Source: Sedimenticola sp. (GTDB lineage: Bacteria > Pseudomonadota > Gammaproteobacteria > Chromatiales > Chromatiaceae). Taken from it: DNA of 57,440 nt. Numbering within the stretch: position 1 is the first letter of the stretch; each line of letters starts with the position of its first letter. A program made the translations under genes and the position numbers. The stretch spans positions 1-57,440 of the forward strand of contig JALWMK010000059.1 in the NCBI GenBank assembly GCA_027083925.1. The letters run 5' to 3'. The notes beneath the pieces are model-generated. The model saw only the letters and a program-made list of their open reading frames with translations. It did not search any database and was not told the DNA's origin. Below are positions 36,767 to 45,994 of this stretch, piece after piece.

Positions 36767-36934
36767 TTGATATCCATTGCTCCAGCAATAGCCGGAGTTC
36801 GGGCGGCACTGTAACCCGGCAACCTACGCTATCGGGTTCAGGAGTATTCCGGAGCAAGGCGCGGCTTGCAGGCAAGGGGCATTCCCTTGGCAAGAGTCAC
36901 CATGCAGAGGCGGGTTTGATTTTCTTCCGCATGC
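36767..36934 (-). ncRNA. Candidate structured leader RNA before the LTA-synthase-like gene
   Basis: The gap between mfd and the sulfatase-fold gene folds well on the reverse strand: CAAGGG/CCCTTG (about 36873-36889), AACCCG/CGGGTT (36833-36838 with 36813-36818) and CTCC-n-GC-AATA-GC-n-GGAG (36780-36797), the last close to the start codon. On the gene's strand, GTAGGTTGCCGGGTTAC resembles the 3' half of c-di-GMP-I riboswitches (GGTAGCCGGGTTACC), but the conserved 5' half (GGGCAAACC) is not present. I cannot assign it to a known class. Confidence 0.35.
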
Positions 36935-39900
36935 TCAGTGTAGCATCTGCAGCAGTTCTCGTACCTTGTTCACCCGGCTTTCCGGTTCCTCCAGGCTGGT
37001 GAAGAAACGCAGCTTGTCGCTGCCGTCCAGCCTGAATTGCTGTGGCCGGGTCTGTATGAGCTGGATGATGCGCGCCGGGTCGATGGCGGGCTGTTCCTCG
37101 AAATGAATTTTCCCACCCTGGGATCCGGCCTCGATCTTGCGGATGCCCAGGGGTTGTACTTCCAGTTTTAGTTCCGTGATGTCGAACAGGTTTTTTGCTT
37201 GCCCGGGCAGCAGGCCAAAACGGTCGATCATTTCCACCCGCAGTTCGTGCAGCTCTTCCTGGCTGGTGGCGGAGGCGATGCGCTTGTACTGGATCAGGCG
37301 CATATGCACGTCGGGCAGGTAATCCTCTGGCAGCAGGGCGGGGAGGCCCAGGTCGATTTCCGTGCCGTGATCCAGGGGGCGATCCAGCTCTGGTTGCTTG
37401 CCTTCCCTGATGGCGCGCACGGCGTGTTCCAGCATCTGGGTGTAAAGGGTGAATCCGACTTCGTGGATCTGGCCGCTCTGGTCTTCGCCCAGCAGCTCGC
37501 CCGCGCCGCGGATCTCCAGGTCATGGGTGGCCAGGGTGAAGCCGGCGCCCAGGTCTTCCAGCGCTTCCAGCGCCTGCAGGCGTTTTAGCGCATCCTTGGT
37601 CATGGCTTTGGCTGGCGGGGTGATGAGGTAGGCGTAAGCACGATGATGGGAACGCCCCACGCGACCGCGCAACTGGTGCAACTGGGCCAGTCCCAGCTTG
37701 TCTGCCCGGTTGATGATGATGGTGTTGGCGGTGGGTACGTCGATGCCGCTTTCGATGATGGTGGTGGCCACCAGGATGTTGAAGCGCTGGTGATAGAAGT
37801 CGCGCATGATGCGCTCCAGCTCACGTTCACGCATCTGGCCATGGGCAAAATCCACCCGGGCGCCTGGCGCCAGTTTTTTGATGTCTCTGACCATGCGCTC
37901 GATGCTGTTGACTTCATTGTGCAATACATAGACCTGACCGCCACGCTGCAGCTCCCGCTGGCAGGCTTCGCTGATGAGTGCATCGTTCCATTGCTGGACA
38001 AAGGTTTTTATCGGCTGGCGTTTTGCCGGAGCTGTGGCGATGATGGACAGGTCACGCATGCCGGACATGGCCATATTCAGGGTGCGTGGGATGGGGGTCG
38101 CGGTGAGAGTCAGGATGTCCACTTCGGCGCGCATTGCCTTGAGGCGCTCTTTATGGCGCACGCCGAAGCGATGTTCCTCATCGATTATCACCAGCCCCAG
38201 GTTCCTGAATTTGATCTGTTCGCTGAGGATTTTGTGGGTGCCCACGACGATATCCACGGTTCCCGCTTTCAGTCCTTTGAGTACAGCGTTGGTTTCCTTC
38301 ATGGAGTTGAAACGTGACAGCGAGGCGATCTTTACCGGCCAGTCGGCAAAACGGTCGGTGAAGTTGTCATAGTGCTGTTGCGCCAGCAGGGTGGTGGGAA
38401 CCAGCACTGCAACCTGTCTTCCACCCTGGGCAGCGACGAATGCAGCGCGCATGGCAACCTCGGTTTTGCCAAAACCCACATCGCCGCAGACTACACGATC
38501 CATGGATTTGGGGGAGGTCATGTCGGCGAGGACGTCTTCGATGGCGGATTGTTGATCCGGGGTTTCCTCGAACTCAAATTCTGCGGTGAACTGCAGATAC
38601 TCTTCACCTGCTGCGGGAAAGGCGAAGCCCTGGCGTACCTCCCGGCGGGCGTAGATCTCCAGCAGTTCTGCGGCGGCATCGCGCACTTTTTGCGCGGCTT
38701 TTTTGCGGGCCTTTTCCCACTGGTCGCTGCCCAGGCGGTGCAAAGGGGCGTTTTCTTCCGTTGCGCCCGTATAGCGGCTGATGAGATGCAGCGCGGAAAC
38801 CGGCACATACAGCTTGTCGCCCCGGGCATATTCCAGGGCCAGAAATTCTGTGGACATGCCGCCCACGTCCAGGCTCTGCAGTCCCAGATAGCGGCCCACG
38901 CCGTGTTCTTCATGCACTACGGGGGATCCAATCTGTAATTCGGTCAGGTTGCGTACGACCTGGTCGGCATCCGGGCCTGCCTTGCGGCGCTTGCGGGTCT
39001 GGCGCACCCGTTCCCCCAGCAGCAGGGTTTCGGAGATGATGGTCAGGTCGGCATCGGTGAGATCCAGCCCTTCTTCCAGGGGTGCGACGGTAATTCCCAG
39101 AGGAATATCGCTCTGCAGGAATGCCTGCAGATTTTCCACAACGGTTGGGCGCAGCTGGAATTCGGTGAGGGTCTGCAGCAGATGTTCCCGCCGGCCAGCG
39201 CTTTCTGCGGTGAACAGCGTACGTGATTTCCGGTTGGCGAGAAAATCCTGCAGCAGTCCAGCAGGGCGAGCCGACCGGGCCTGTACGGCGAGGGCGGGCA
39301 GGGGAGCGGCGTTGAAGTTGTAGTGCCGGGCAAATCCCTTGCGCCGCTCGTCCACATTTCCGGTACGCCAATGTATGCCGGCATATGGCTTTAGCCTGTG
39401 CACCAATTCATCTGCATTCAGATACAGTTTTGAAGGGGGCAGCAGGGGGCGCTCGAGGTCGTGGCGGCGCTGCTCGTAGCGCTCTTCCACCTGCTGGTAG
39501 AAATGCGCCGCTTCCTGGGGGATGTCCCGAGGCTGTATGACCAGGCAACCCTCTCCCAGATAGTCAAACAATGTGGCTGCCTGCTCATGGAACAGTGGCA
39601 GATAGTATTCCAGTCCGCCCGGCATGTTTCCGTCACTGACTTCCCGATAGATCAGGCTGGACTGGGGGTCGCCTTCAAACTGGTTGCGATATCGGCGGCG
39701 GAAGCGGGTGATCGCCTCTTCATCTACCGGGAATTCCCGTGCGGGCAACAGGCGAACGCTGTCCACTTTTTCCGAAGAGCGCTGGGTTTCCGGATCGAAC
39801 AGGCGAATGCTGTCGATCTCGTCATCGAACAAGTCGATGCGGTAGGGCCGGTCTGTGCCCATGGGAAACAGATCCAGCAGCGAGCCGCGCACGGCAAATT

Positions 39901-40411
39901 CGCCATGCTCCATTACCTGGGAGACGCAGCGATAGCCCGAGCGCTCCAGGCGCTGCCGAAAGCGCTCGATGTCCAGCTGCCCCCCGGTATCGAGCACCAG
40001 GCTGCGGCTATCCAGGTAGTCCGGTGGCAGAATGCGCTGCTGCAATGTCGCCACAGGCACGATGATGATGCCTTTTTTTGCTGCTTGCAATCGCTGCAGG
40101 GTCAGCAAACGCTGGGATACCAGCTCCGGCAATGGCGAGAATACATCGTAGGGAAGGGTTTCCCAATCCGGAAAATGCAGGATGGGCAGCTGCTTGTCCT
40201 GAAGGAAGAATCCCAGGGTCTGTTCCAGGCGGGCGGCCTCCTGCACATCCCGGGCAACCACGACTGCCAGACCGGGCCATTGTTGTGCAGCCCGGGCGAT
40301 AGCCAGTTCATGCACCGCCCCGCTACAGCGCCCCCATTGCAGACGTTCCCCGGTTTTTCCCGGCAAGGGGGGGTGGACAGCGGAGGCGGTTTGTTCAGCA
40401 AGCAGGCTCAT
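36935..40411 (-). CDS. mfd: Transcription-repair coupling factor Mfd
   Basis: A 1158-residue DNA translocase that removes stalled RNA polymerase and recruits UvrA; length matches E. coli Mfd (1148). The N-terminal UvrB-like module (about 1-340) contains FPDWETLPYDVFSP. The RNA-polymerase-interacting domain is at about 490-570 (VVHEEHGVGRYLGLQSL). The SF2 motor has Walker A GDVGFGKTE, DEEHRFGV, TATPIPRTL and LHQLRGRVGR, and the C-terminal TRCF domain follows. It is oriented leftward and diverges from the exported protein at 40545. Confidence 0.98.
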   Translation of the reverse strand: MSLLAEQTASAVHPPLPGKTGERLQWGRCSGAVHELAIARAAQQWPGLAVVVARDVQEAARLEQTLGFFLQDKQLPILHFPDWETLPYDVFSPLPELVSQRLLTLQRLQAAKKGIIIVPVATLQQRILPPDYLDSRSLVLDTGGQLDIERFRQRLERSGYRCVSQVMEHGEFAVRGSLLDLFPMGTDRPYRIDLFDDEIDSIRLFDPETQRSSEKVDSVRLLPAREFPVDEEAITRFRRRYRNQFEGDPQSSLIYREVSDGNMPGGLEYYLPLFHEQAATLFDYLGEGCLVIQPRDIPQEAAHFYQQVEERYEQRRHDLERPLLPPSKLYLNADELVHRLKPYAGIHWRTGNVDERRKGFARHYNFNAAPLPALAVQARSARPAGLLQDFLANRKSRTLFTAESAGRREHLLQTLTEFQLRPTVVENLQAFLQSDIPLGITVAPLEEGLDLTDADLTIISETLLLGERVRQTRKRRKAGPDADQVVRNLTELQIGSPVVHEEHGVGRYLGLQSLDVGGMSTEFLALEYARGDKLYVPVSALHLISRYTGATEENAPLHRLGSDQWEKARKKAAQKVRDAAAELLEIYARREVRQGFAFPAAGEEYLQFTAEFEFEETPDQQSAIEDVLADMTSPKSMDRVVCGDVGFGKTEVAMRAAFVAAQGGRQVAVLVPTTLLAQQHYDNFTDRFADWPVKIASLSRFNSMKETNAVLKGLKAGTVDIVVGTHKILSEQIKFRNLGLVIIDEEHRFGVRHKERLKAMRAEVDILTLTATPIPRTLNMAMSGMRDLSIIATAPAKRQPIKTFVQQWNDALISEACQRELQRGGQVYVLHNEVNSIERMVRDIKKLAPGARVDFAHGQMRERELERIMRDFYHQRFNILVATTIIESGIDVPTANTIIINRADKLGLAQLHQLRGRVGRSHHRAYAYLITPPAKAMTKDALKRLQALEALEDLGAGFTLATHDLEIRGAGELLGEDQSGQIHEVGFTLYTQMLEHAVRAIREGKQPELDRPLDHGTEIDLGLPALLPEDYLPDVHMRLIQYKRIASATSQEELHELRVEMIDRFGLLPGQAKNLFDITELKLEVQPLGIRKIEAGSQGGKIHFEEQPAIDPARIIQLIQTRPQQFRLDGSDKLRFFTSLEEPESRVNKVRELLQMLH

Positions 40412-40544
40412 GGCGGCGCGTATTGTCGCATACCCGGATGCGCCTTGGTACCGATCTGGTGGGGAAGTTGTTTCAGTCTGTTCAGGTTTCGTTCAGGCGG
40501 ATCTGGATAAGCTGTAACTGCAAACTGACTGATGGAGAATACTT

Positions 40545-41336
40545 ATGTGCAAGTCGATAACAATCCTGTTTTTGATGATCTTGTCGTCCAGCCTGTCCAT
40601 GGGAGTGATGGCGAGCAGTGATTATTATGAGAATGTGGAAATTGAGGTGATTTCCGATAACCGTGGGGAGTTGCGCCAGTATCCTGTCCGTTCCCATGGC
40701 AACAAGCAGCGCGCCTATATTGCAGCGCGTGATGGCGAGCGCTACAGCATTCGTGTGCGCAACCGCAGTGGTGAGCGTATCGGGGTGGTGATTGCTGTGG
40801 ATGGCCGCAATATCATCAGCGGCAAGAAATCCTGGCTCAAGCGTAGGGAGGCGAAATATGTGCTTGGCCCCTGGGAAACTGCGGAATACGAAGGCTGGCG
40901 CACCAGTCGGCAGCGGGTCAACCGCTTCTATTTTACCGATGTTGGCGATGCCTATGCCGATGCCTGGGGGGATCACAGCGCCATGGGGGTTATCGCCGTG
41001 GCGGTATATGGGGAGAAGCATCGCAAGCGCCATGATTACAGCATGCAGAAGAAACGGGACGGCTATTCGGCACGCAGTGAAGCCATGCGTGATGCCCCCG
41101 GCACCGGATTTGGTGAAAGTGAATGGTCGCCGAGCCACAAGGTCAGGTTCAAGGCGCGCAAGAAGCCCATATTCAAGAAATTCATCAAGTATGAATGGCG
41201 CAGAACCCTGTGTCGGAAAGGCATCATTCCCAGGTGTGGGCATCGTGATGGTGACTATGGCAATCGCTTCTGGCCACATGAGGACTGGAACGATGATTTT
41301 GCGCCCTATCCCCGGGGGTGGGGCCATCGGCATTGA
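40545..41336 (+). CDS. Exported conserved protein of unknown function
   Basis: A 263-residue protein with a signal peptide of about 23 residues (ILFLMILSSSLSMGVMASS). The mature part has a conserved core: VEIEVISDNRG, RAYIAARDGERYSIRVRNRSG, VVIAVDGRNIISGKKSWL, GPWETAEYEGWRTS, VNRFYFTDVGDAYADAWGD and MGVIAVAVYGEK. Similar exported proteins occur in many proteobacteria without assigned function. The last 80 residues are basic and aromatic (FKARKKPIFKKF...GWGHRH). GGAG is 7 nt before the ATG at 40545. It is a single gene between mfd and a small reverse-strand frame. Confidence 0.83.
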   Translation: MCKSITILFLMILSSSLSMGVMASSDYYENVEIEVISDNRGELRQYPVRSHGNKQRAYIAARDGERYSIRVRNRSGERIGVVIAVDGRNIISGKKSWLKRREAKYVLGPWETAEYEGWRTSRQRVNRFYFTDVGDAYADAWGDHSAMGVIAVAVYGEKHRKRHDYSMQKKRDGYSARSEAMRDAPGTGFGESEWSPSHKVRFKARKKPIFKKFIKYEWRRTLCRKGIIPRCGHRDGDYGNRFWPHEDWNDDFAPYPRGWGHRH

Positions 41337-41382
41337 TATCCCCTGGTTCGGCATGGCAGCGGTTTTTCTGCCATCTGCCGGG

Positions 41383-41553
41383 CTAGCCGGATTTGGCTGC
41401 CCAGATCAGTCCGGCGGCCCCGGCGATCACCAATGCGAAGGTGACCAGCGAGCCGCCCAGAGCATGTCCCTGGTTGACCAAAGCGGATACGCCACCATAA
41501 AACATCATCAGCGCCGCAAAAACTGCTCCGAGAATTAACAAGGGTTTTTTCAT
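41383..41553 (-). CDS. Small two-helix membrane protein
   Basis: A 56-codon frame from ATG at 41553: KKPLLILGAVFAALMMFYGG then a short polar turn (NQGHALGGS) and LVTFALVIAGAAGLIWAAKSG. Both halves are hydrophobic, giving an N-in/C-in helical hairpin. There is no clear ribosome-binding site, but the start with two lysines and the ending are typical of small inner-membrane proteins. It diverges from the RND/MMPL gene with about 70 nt between starts. No family is recognised. Confidence 0.55.
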   Translation of the reverse strand: MKKPLLILGAVFAALMMFYGGVSALVNQGHALGGSLVTFALVIAGAAGLIWAAKSG

Positions 41554-41625
41554 GGTAAATGGCCGCGTCTGGAAGGTTTCGGAGTATCATAAAGTATTCC
41601 GCAACAGTACAGAACCGGATTGCTT

Positions 41626-43911
41626 GTGAGTCAAGCCTATTTCTCATGGATTTTGCGCCACAGATGGCTGGTGGTGGTACTCAGTGTGCTGCTGATGGGA
41701 TTGACGGCATCAGGCGTGCGTTTTCTTGGTTTCAGCAATGACTACCGCATGTTCTTCAGTGAGGAAAATCCGCAATTGCTGGCGTTCGAGGCATTGCAGG
41801 ACACCTATACCAAGACAGACAATGTATTGTTCGTCGTCTCCCCCAGGGGTGGTGATGTATTCACCCCCGAGGCGCTGGCCACGGTGGAATGGCTGACCAG
41901 AGAAGCCTGGCAGATCCCCTATTCCCTGCGTGTCGATTCCATTACCAACTACCAACACACGGAAGCGGAGGAAGACGATCTGCTGGTGGCGAACCTGGTG
42001 GAAGAGGCGGAAACCCTGGATACGCAGCAGTTGCAGAGAGTGCGCCAGATCGCGTTGAATGAACCGCTGTTGCTTGATCGCCTGGTTTCTCCCGATGGCA
42101 AGCACACTGGTGTCAATATCACTGTGCAACTGCCGGGCAAGAAGTTGGATGAGGTGCCGGAGGTGGCGGCGTTCGCCCGGCAGCTTGCCCAGCAGGCGAT
42201 GCAGCGGAATCCTGATCTGGATGTTCGGCTGACCGGCCTGGTGATGATGAACGCCGCTTTTCCCGAGATGGCGCAGCGGGACATGCAGACCCTGTATCCA
42301 CTGATGCTGCTGATTATACTGGCTGCCATGGCCATCATGTTGCGATCCATTTCCGGTGTGCTGGCATCCATGCTGGTATTGGTAATGGCGGTTTTCGCCA
42401 CCCTGGGACTGACCGGTTGGATCGGCATGGAAATGAGTCCGCCAACCACCAGTGCGCCGGTAATGGTCATGACCCTTGCGGTAGCAGACTGCATACACAT
42501 CATCGTCTTGTTCCTGCAGGGATTGCGCAAGGGAGAGCGCAAGGAAGCGGCCATGCTGGAAAGCCTGCGCCTGAACCTGGGGCCGGTTTTTCTCACCTCG
42601 ATTACCACCGCCATCGGCTTTCTCAGCCTGAACTTCAGTGATGCGCCACCGTTTCGGGATCTGGGCAATATGGCGGCGATGGGTGTGATGGTGGCGTTCG
42701 TGCTTTCCCTGAGCTTTTTGCCTGCCCTGCTCATGATTCTGCCGGTGCGTCCCGGCACCCGCCATACTCGTGGTCAGGGGGTGATGGAATGGCTGGGTGA
42801 TTTCGTCGTCCGCAGGCGCACGCCCTTGTTCTGGGGCATGGCGGTAACCATGTTGTTGCTGGTGAGCCAGTTGCCGCGCAATCAGCTCAATGATGAATTC
42901 ATCAAATACTTCAGTGAAGATGTGCCTTTCCGCGTGGATACGGATTTTGCGGTGGAGCATCTTACGGGCATCTATCTGCTGGAATACTCCCTGCCAGCGG
43001 GTGGCGAGGGCATGATTGCCGATCCACAGTATCTGCATCAGGTAGAGGCGTTCGCCCAGTGGCTGCGGCAACAGCCGGAGGTGCTGCATGTCAACAGCAT
43101 CACCGATATCATGAAGCGGCTGAACAAGAACATGCATGGCGACGATCCCGCATGGTACAAGCTGCCGGATGACCGGGAGCTGGCGGCGCAGTATCTCCTG
43201 TTGTATGAGTTTTCCCTGCCTTTCGGCCTGGATCTGAACAACCAGATCAATGTAAAAAAGTCGGCAACCCGACTGGTCGCCAGCCTGAAGAGCATTTCTT
43301 CTGAGGAGCTGCTGGTGCTGGATGAAAAAGCCTACCGGTGGTTGGTGGACAACGCGCCGCAGTACATGCAAACTCATGGCGCCAGCCCGTCGGTGATGTT
43401 CGCCAATATCGGGCATCGCAACATCCGGGCCATGCTTCAGGGAACTACGGTGGCGCTGGTGCTCATCTCGCTGATCCTGATGGTTTCCCTTCGCTCGGTG
43501 CGCATCGGCCTGCTCAGCCTCATCCCCAATCTTGCTCCCATTGGCATGGCTTTCGGCTTGTGGGGAATGTTTGTCGGACAGGTGGGGCTGGCGCTTTCCG
43601 TGGTGAGCGGTATGACCATTGGCATCGTGGTTGATGATACGGTGCATTTTTTGAGCAAATACCTGCGTGCCCGGCGGGAGCGGGGATTCAGTTCGGAGCA
43701 AGCGGTGCAGTATGCTTTTCGTACCGTAGGCACGGCGCTGTGGGTGACTACGTTGGTGCTGATGCTGGGCTTCGGGGTGCTGGCGCTTTCGGATTTCGAG
43801 CTTAACGCCAGCATGGGGCTGCTGACGGCCATTACCATCGGCCTGGCGTTGTTTGCCGACTTCTTTTTTCTGCCGCCCCTGTTGATGAAATTTGGAGACA
43901 AGAAAAAATGA
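41626..43911 (+). CDS. RND/MMPL-family exporter permease
   Basis: A membrane protein of about 761 residues built as two repeats, each one helix plus a large extracytoplasmic loop plus five helices. The first helix is WLVVVLSVLLMGLTASGVRFLG. Functional helices carry conserved acids: LAVADCIHIIVLFLQGLR in the first half and GMTIGIVVDDTVHFLSKYL in the second. Each is followed by the paired TTAIGFLSLNFSD / TTLVLMLGFGVLALSDF element typical of the COG1033 exporter family. The start is GTG at 41626 or TTG at 41620, with no strong ribosome-binding site for either. It overlaps the LolA-like gene (ATGA); together they appear to be an envelope transport unit. The cargo is probably lipidic, by analogy. 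Confidence 0.93.
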   Translation: MSQAYFSWILRHRWLVVVLSVLLMGLTASGVRFLGFSNDYRMFFSEENPQLLAFEALQDTYTKTDNVLFVVSPRGGDVFTPEALATVEWLTREAWQIPYSLRVDSITNYQHTEAEEDDLLVANLVEEAETLDTQQLQRVRQIALNEPLLLDRLVSPDGKHTGVNITVQLPGKKLDEVPEVAAFARQLAQQAMQRNPDLDVRLTGLVMMNAAFPEMAQRDMQTLYPLMLLIILAAMAIMLRSISGVLASMLVLVMAVFATLGLTGWIGMEMSPPTTSAPVMVMTLAVADCIHIIVLFLQGLRKGERKEAAMLESLRLNLGPVFLTSITTAIGFLSLNFSDAPPFRDLGNMAAMGVMVAFVLSLSFLPALLMILPVRPGTRHTRGQGVMEWLGDFVVRRRTPLFWGMAVTMLLLVSQLPRNQLNDEFIKYFSEDVPFRVDTDFAVEHLTGIYLLEYSLPAGGEGMIADPQYLHQVEAFAQWLRQQPEVLHVNSITDIMKRLNKNMHGDDPAWYKLPDDRELAAQYLLLYEFSLPFGLDLNNQINVKKSATRLVASLKSISSEELLVLDEKAYRWLVDNAPQYMQTHGASPSVMFANIGHRNIRAMLQGTTVALVLISLILMVSLRSVRIGLLSLIPNLAPIGMAFGLWGMFVGQVGLALSVVSGMTIGIVVDDTVHFLSKYLRARRERGFSSEQAVQYAFRTVGTALWVTTLVLMLGFGVLALSDFELNASMGLLTAITIGLALFADFFFLPPLLMKFGDKKK

Positions 43912-44687
43912 CCAAACTACTGATCATGCTTCTGGTTGCGTTGCCCGGCTTCAATGCAAGCGCGCAAACCCAGGAAGAAAAAGGCCTGACAATTGCCCTG
44001 GAGGTGGATCGCAGGGATAGCGGCTGGGGTGATTTCCAGGCGCAGATGGGCATGCTGCTGCGCAACCGCCATGGTGAGGAAAGTCTGCGGCAGATGCGGG
44101 TGAAATCCCTGGAGACGGCTGATGATGGTGACAAGAGCCTGATCGTTTTCGATGAACCAAAGGATGTGAAGGGCACCGCGCTGCTGACCTTCTCCCATAA
44201 GGTCAAAGATGACGACCAGTGGCTGTATCTGCCTGCCCTGAAAAGGGTCAAGCGTATTGCATCGCGCAACAAATCCGGTCCTTTCATGGGCAGTGAATTT
44301 GCCTTCGAAGATCTGGCTTCCCAGGAAGTGGAAAAATATACCTACCAGTACATCAGGGATGATGAACTGGATGGCAAGCCGGTGTTTATCAATGAGCGTT
44401 ATCCGGCCAGCAAGTATTCCGGTTATACCCGGCAGCTGGTATGGGTGGATCAGAAGGAATACATTCCTCTCAAGGTGGAATATTACGATCGCAAGAATGC
44501 CTTGCTCAAGACTCTGATATTCAAGAGCTATCGGCAATATCTTGACAGATACTGGCGTGCGGATGAAATGTTCATGGAAAACCATCAGACCGGAAAAAGC
44601 ACCTTGCTGACCTGGAAGGACTACCGCTTCGGTACCGGTCTCAAGGACAGTGACTTCACCCGCAACAGCCTGAAGCGCATGCGCTAA
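43908..44687 (+). CDS. LolA-like outer-membrane lipoprotein-sorting family protein
   Basis: An exported protein of 259 residues with a signal peptide of about 19 residues (LIMLLVALPGFNASAQ). The mature protein is a half-barrel of the LolA/LolB type. Conserved patterns include LTIALEVDRRDSGWGDFQAQMGM, DEPKDVKGTALLTFSHK, WLYLPALKRVKRIAS, GPFMGSEFAFEDL and WVDQKEYIPLKVEYYDRK. The family often sits next to MMPL/RND exporters and is thought to carry a hydrophobic molecule across the periplasm. It overlaps the permease gene by 4 nt and is followed after 4 nt by a barrel protein. Confidence 0.9.
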   Translation: MTKLLIMLLVALPGFNASAQTQEEKGLTIALEVDRRDSGWGDFQAQMGMLLRNRHGEESLRQMRVKSLETADDGDKSLIVFDEPKDVKGTALLTFSHKVKDDDQWLYLPALKRVKRIASRNKSGPFMGSEFAFEDLASQEVEKYTYQYIRDDELDGKPVFINERYPASKYSGYTRQLVWVDQKEYIPLKVEYYDRKNALLKTLIFKSYRQYLDRYWRADEMFMENHQTGKSTLLTWKDYRFGTGLKDSDFTRNSLKRMR

Positions 44688-44691
44688 CGTC

Positions 44692-45876
44692 ATGCATGCC
44701 CTGTTGCCTGTCCTTCTGCTTTCTCTCGCTGCGGGAAATGCCCTGGCCTGGCGGCTGGCCGGAAATATGGCAATGGAAAGCCGGGTTTTCTTTCAGCAGC
44801 CCCTGGATGCGAGCCAATATGGCGCTGATTATTCCGTCAGCATGGAGCCAGAGTTTTCCCATCAATGGGACGATGACCGGCAAAGTCTGGTGTTCCGCCC
44901 TTTCGCCCGTCTGGATCGCCATGATGATGAACGCAGTCATTGGGATATTCGCGAGCTGCAATGGGTCTATGCGGGCGATGGCTGGGAGGCTCGCCTGGGG
45001 GTGGGAAGGATCTACTGGGGCGTTACGGAGGCCGTGCATCTGGTGGACATCATCAATCAGACGGATCTGGTGGAAAACATCGATGGCGAGCAAAAGCTGG
45101 GCCAACCCATGGTCAAATTGTCCCTGGAGGAAGACTGGGGAACCCTGGATTTTTTTCTTTTGCCGGGCTTCCGTGAGCGCACTTTTCCCGGTGAGGAAGG
45201 GAGGCTGCGCAGTCATTCCAGGGTAGAACAGGATTTGGTGGAGTATGAATCTTCCGCCGGGCAGCGCCATGTGGATTACGCCTTGCGCTGGTCCCATTAC
45301 ATCGGGGAGTGGGATATGGGGCTGGCCTGGTTTCAGGGTACAGGGCGGGATCCGCTTTTTCGGCCTGGGTTTACCCGCAAAGGCGAGCTTGTGCTTGCGC
45401 CATTCTATGAGCAGACCAGCCAGGCCAGTGTGGATCTGCAGGCGACTTTGGGAGAGTGGCTATGGAAGCTGGAAGCCATTTATCGCAACGGCCTGGAAGA
45501 AGACTACTATGCTTTCACCGGAGGTTTCGAATATACCCGGATTGGGATCCTGGACACCGCCGCAGATCTTGGTGTAATTGCCGAACTGGTGATGGATGAA
45601 AGGGGTGATCAGGCAGCCACGGCGTTCAATCATGATGTATTTCTTGGCTTGCGCTGGACGGCAAACGACGCGCAGAGCCTGACAGTGCTGGCGGGCGCGG
45701 TCGTGGACTGGGAGAACGGCTCCACCTTGCTGAACCTGGAAGCCAGCCGCCGGTTTGGCCAGGCCTATCTGTTTAGCGTACAGCTACGCAGCTGGTTGCA
45801 TATCGATCCAGAGGATTTGCAATACATTTTTCGTCAGGATGACTACCTCCAGGTGGAGCTTGCCCGTTATTTCTAG
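44692..45876 (+). CDS. Predicted outer-membrane beta-barrel protein
   Basis: A 394-residue exported protein with a signal peptide (LLPVLLLSLAAGNALA, cleavage near residue 19). The mature part alternates amphipathic strands with aromatic girdles, for example VFRPFARLDRHDDERSHWDIRE, WEARLGVGRIYWGVTEAVHLVD and DYALRWSHYIGEWDMGLAWFQG, and it ends VELARYF with a C-terminal aromatic, as outer-membrane barrels do. The layout resembles DUF1302/alginate-porin-type proteins found with MMPL exporters. It is 4 nt after the LolA-like gene and completes an inner-membrane, periplasm and outer-membrane set. Confidence 0.8.
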   Translation: MHALLPVLLLSLAAGNALAWRLAGNMAMESRVFFQQPLDASQYGADYSVSMEPEFSHQWDDDRQSLVFRPFARLDRHDDERSHWDIRELQWVYAGDGWEARLGVGRIYWGVTEAVHLVDIINQTDLVENIDGEQKLGQPMVKLSLEEDWGTLDFFLLPGFRERTFPGEEGRLRSHSRVEQDLVEYESSAGQRHVDYALRWSHYIGEWDMGLAWFQGTGRDPLFRPGFTRKGELVLAPFYEQTSQASVDLQATLGEWLWKLEAIYRNGLEEDYYAFTGGFEYTRIGILDTAADLGVIAELVMDERGDQAATAFNHDVFLGLRWTANDAQSLTVLAGAVVDWENGSTLLNLEASRRFGQAYLFSVQLRSWLHIDPEDLQYIFRQDDYLQVELARYF

Positions 45877-45994
45877 TGTACCGCATCAGAATCCAAGGCC
45901 CTTTATACGTTACAACTCTTCCGCAGTTCCGTAAGGGTTTTGTTGGTTTGGGCGAGCTCGTTTTCTGCGGCAATGGCTATCCAGTTGGCGCTTG

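Noticed and set aside
36813-36838. AACCCGGCAACC on the + strand, similar to part of a SAM-I riboswitch
   Set aside because: Only this short piece matches, the rest of the aptamer is missing, and no + strand gene follows for 3.7 kb.
28959-36934. Integrative genomic island at the tRNA genes
   Set aside because: No integrase, no repeat of the tRNA-Glu 3' end and no transposase are found; only gene content and one A+T-rich gene hint at acquisition.
41710-43701. 663-codon reverse frame
   Set aside because: Antisense to the RND/MMPL permease; it is rich in His/Gln from reversed hydrophobic codons.
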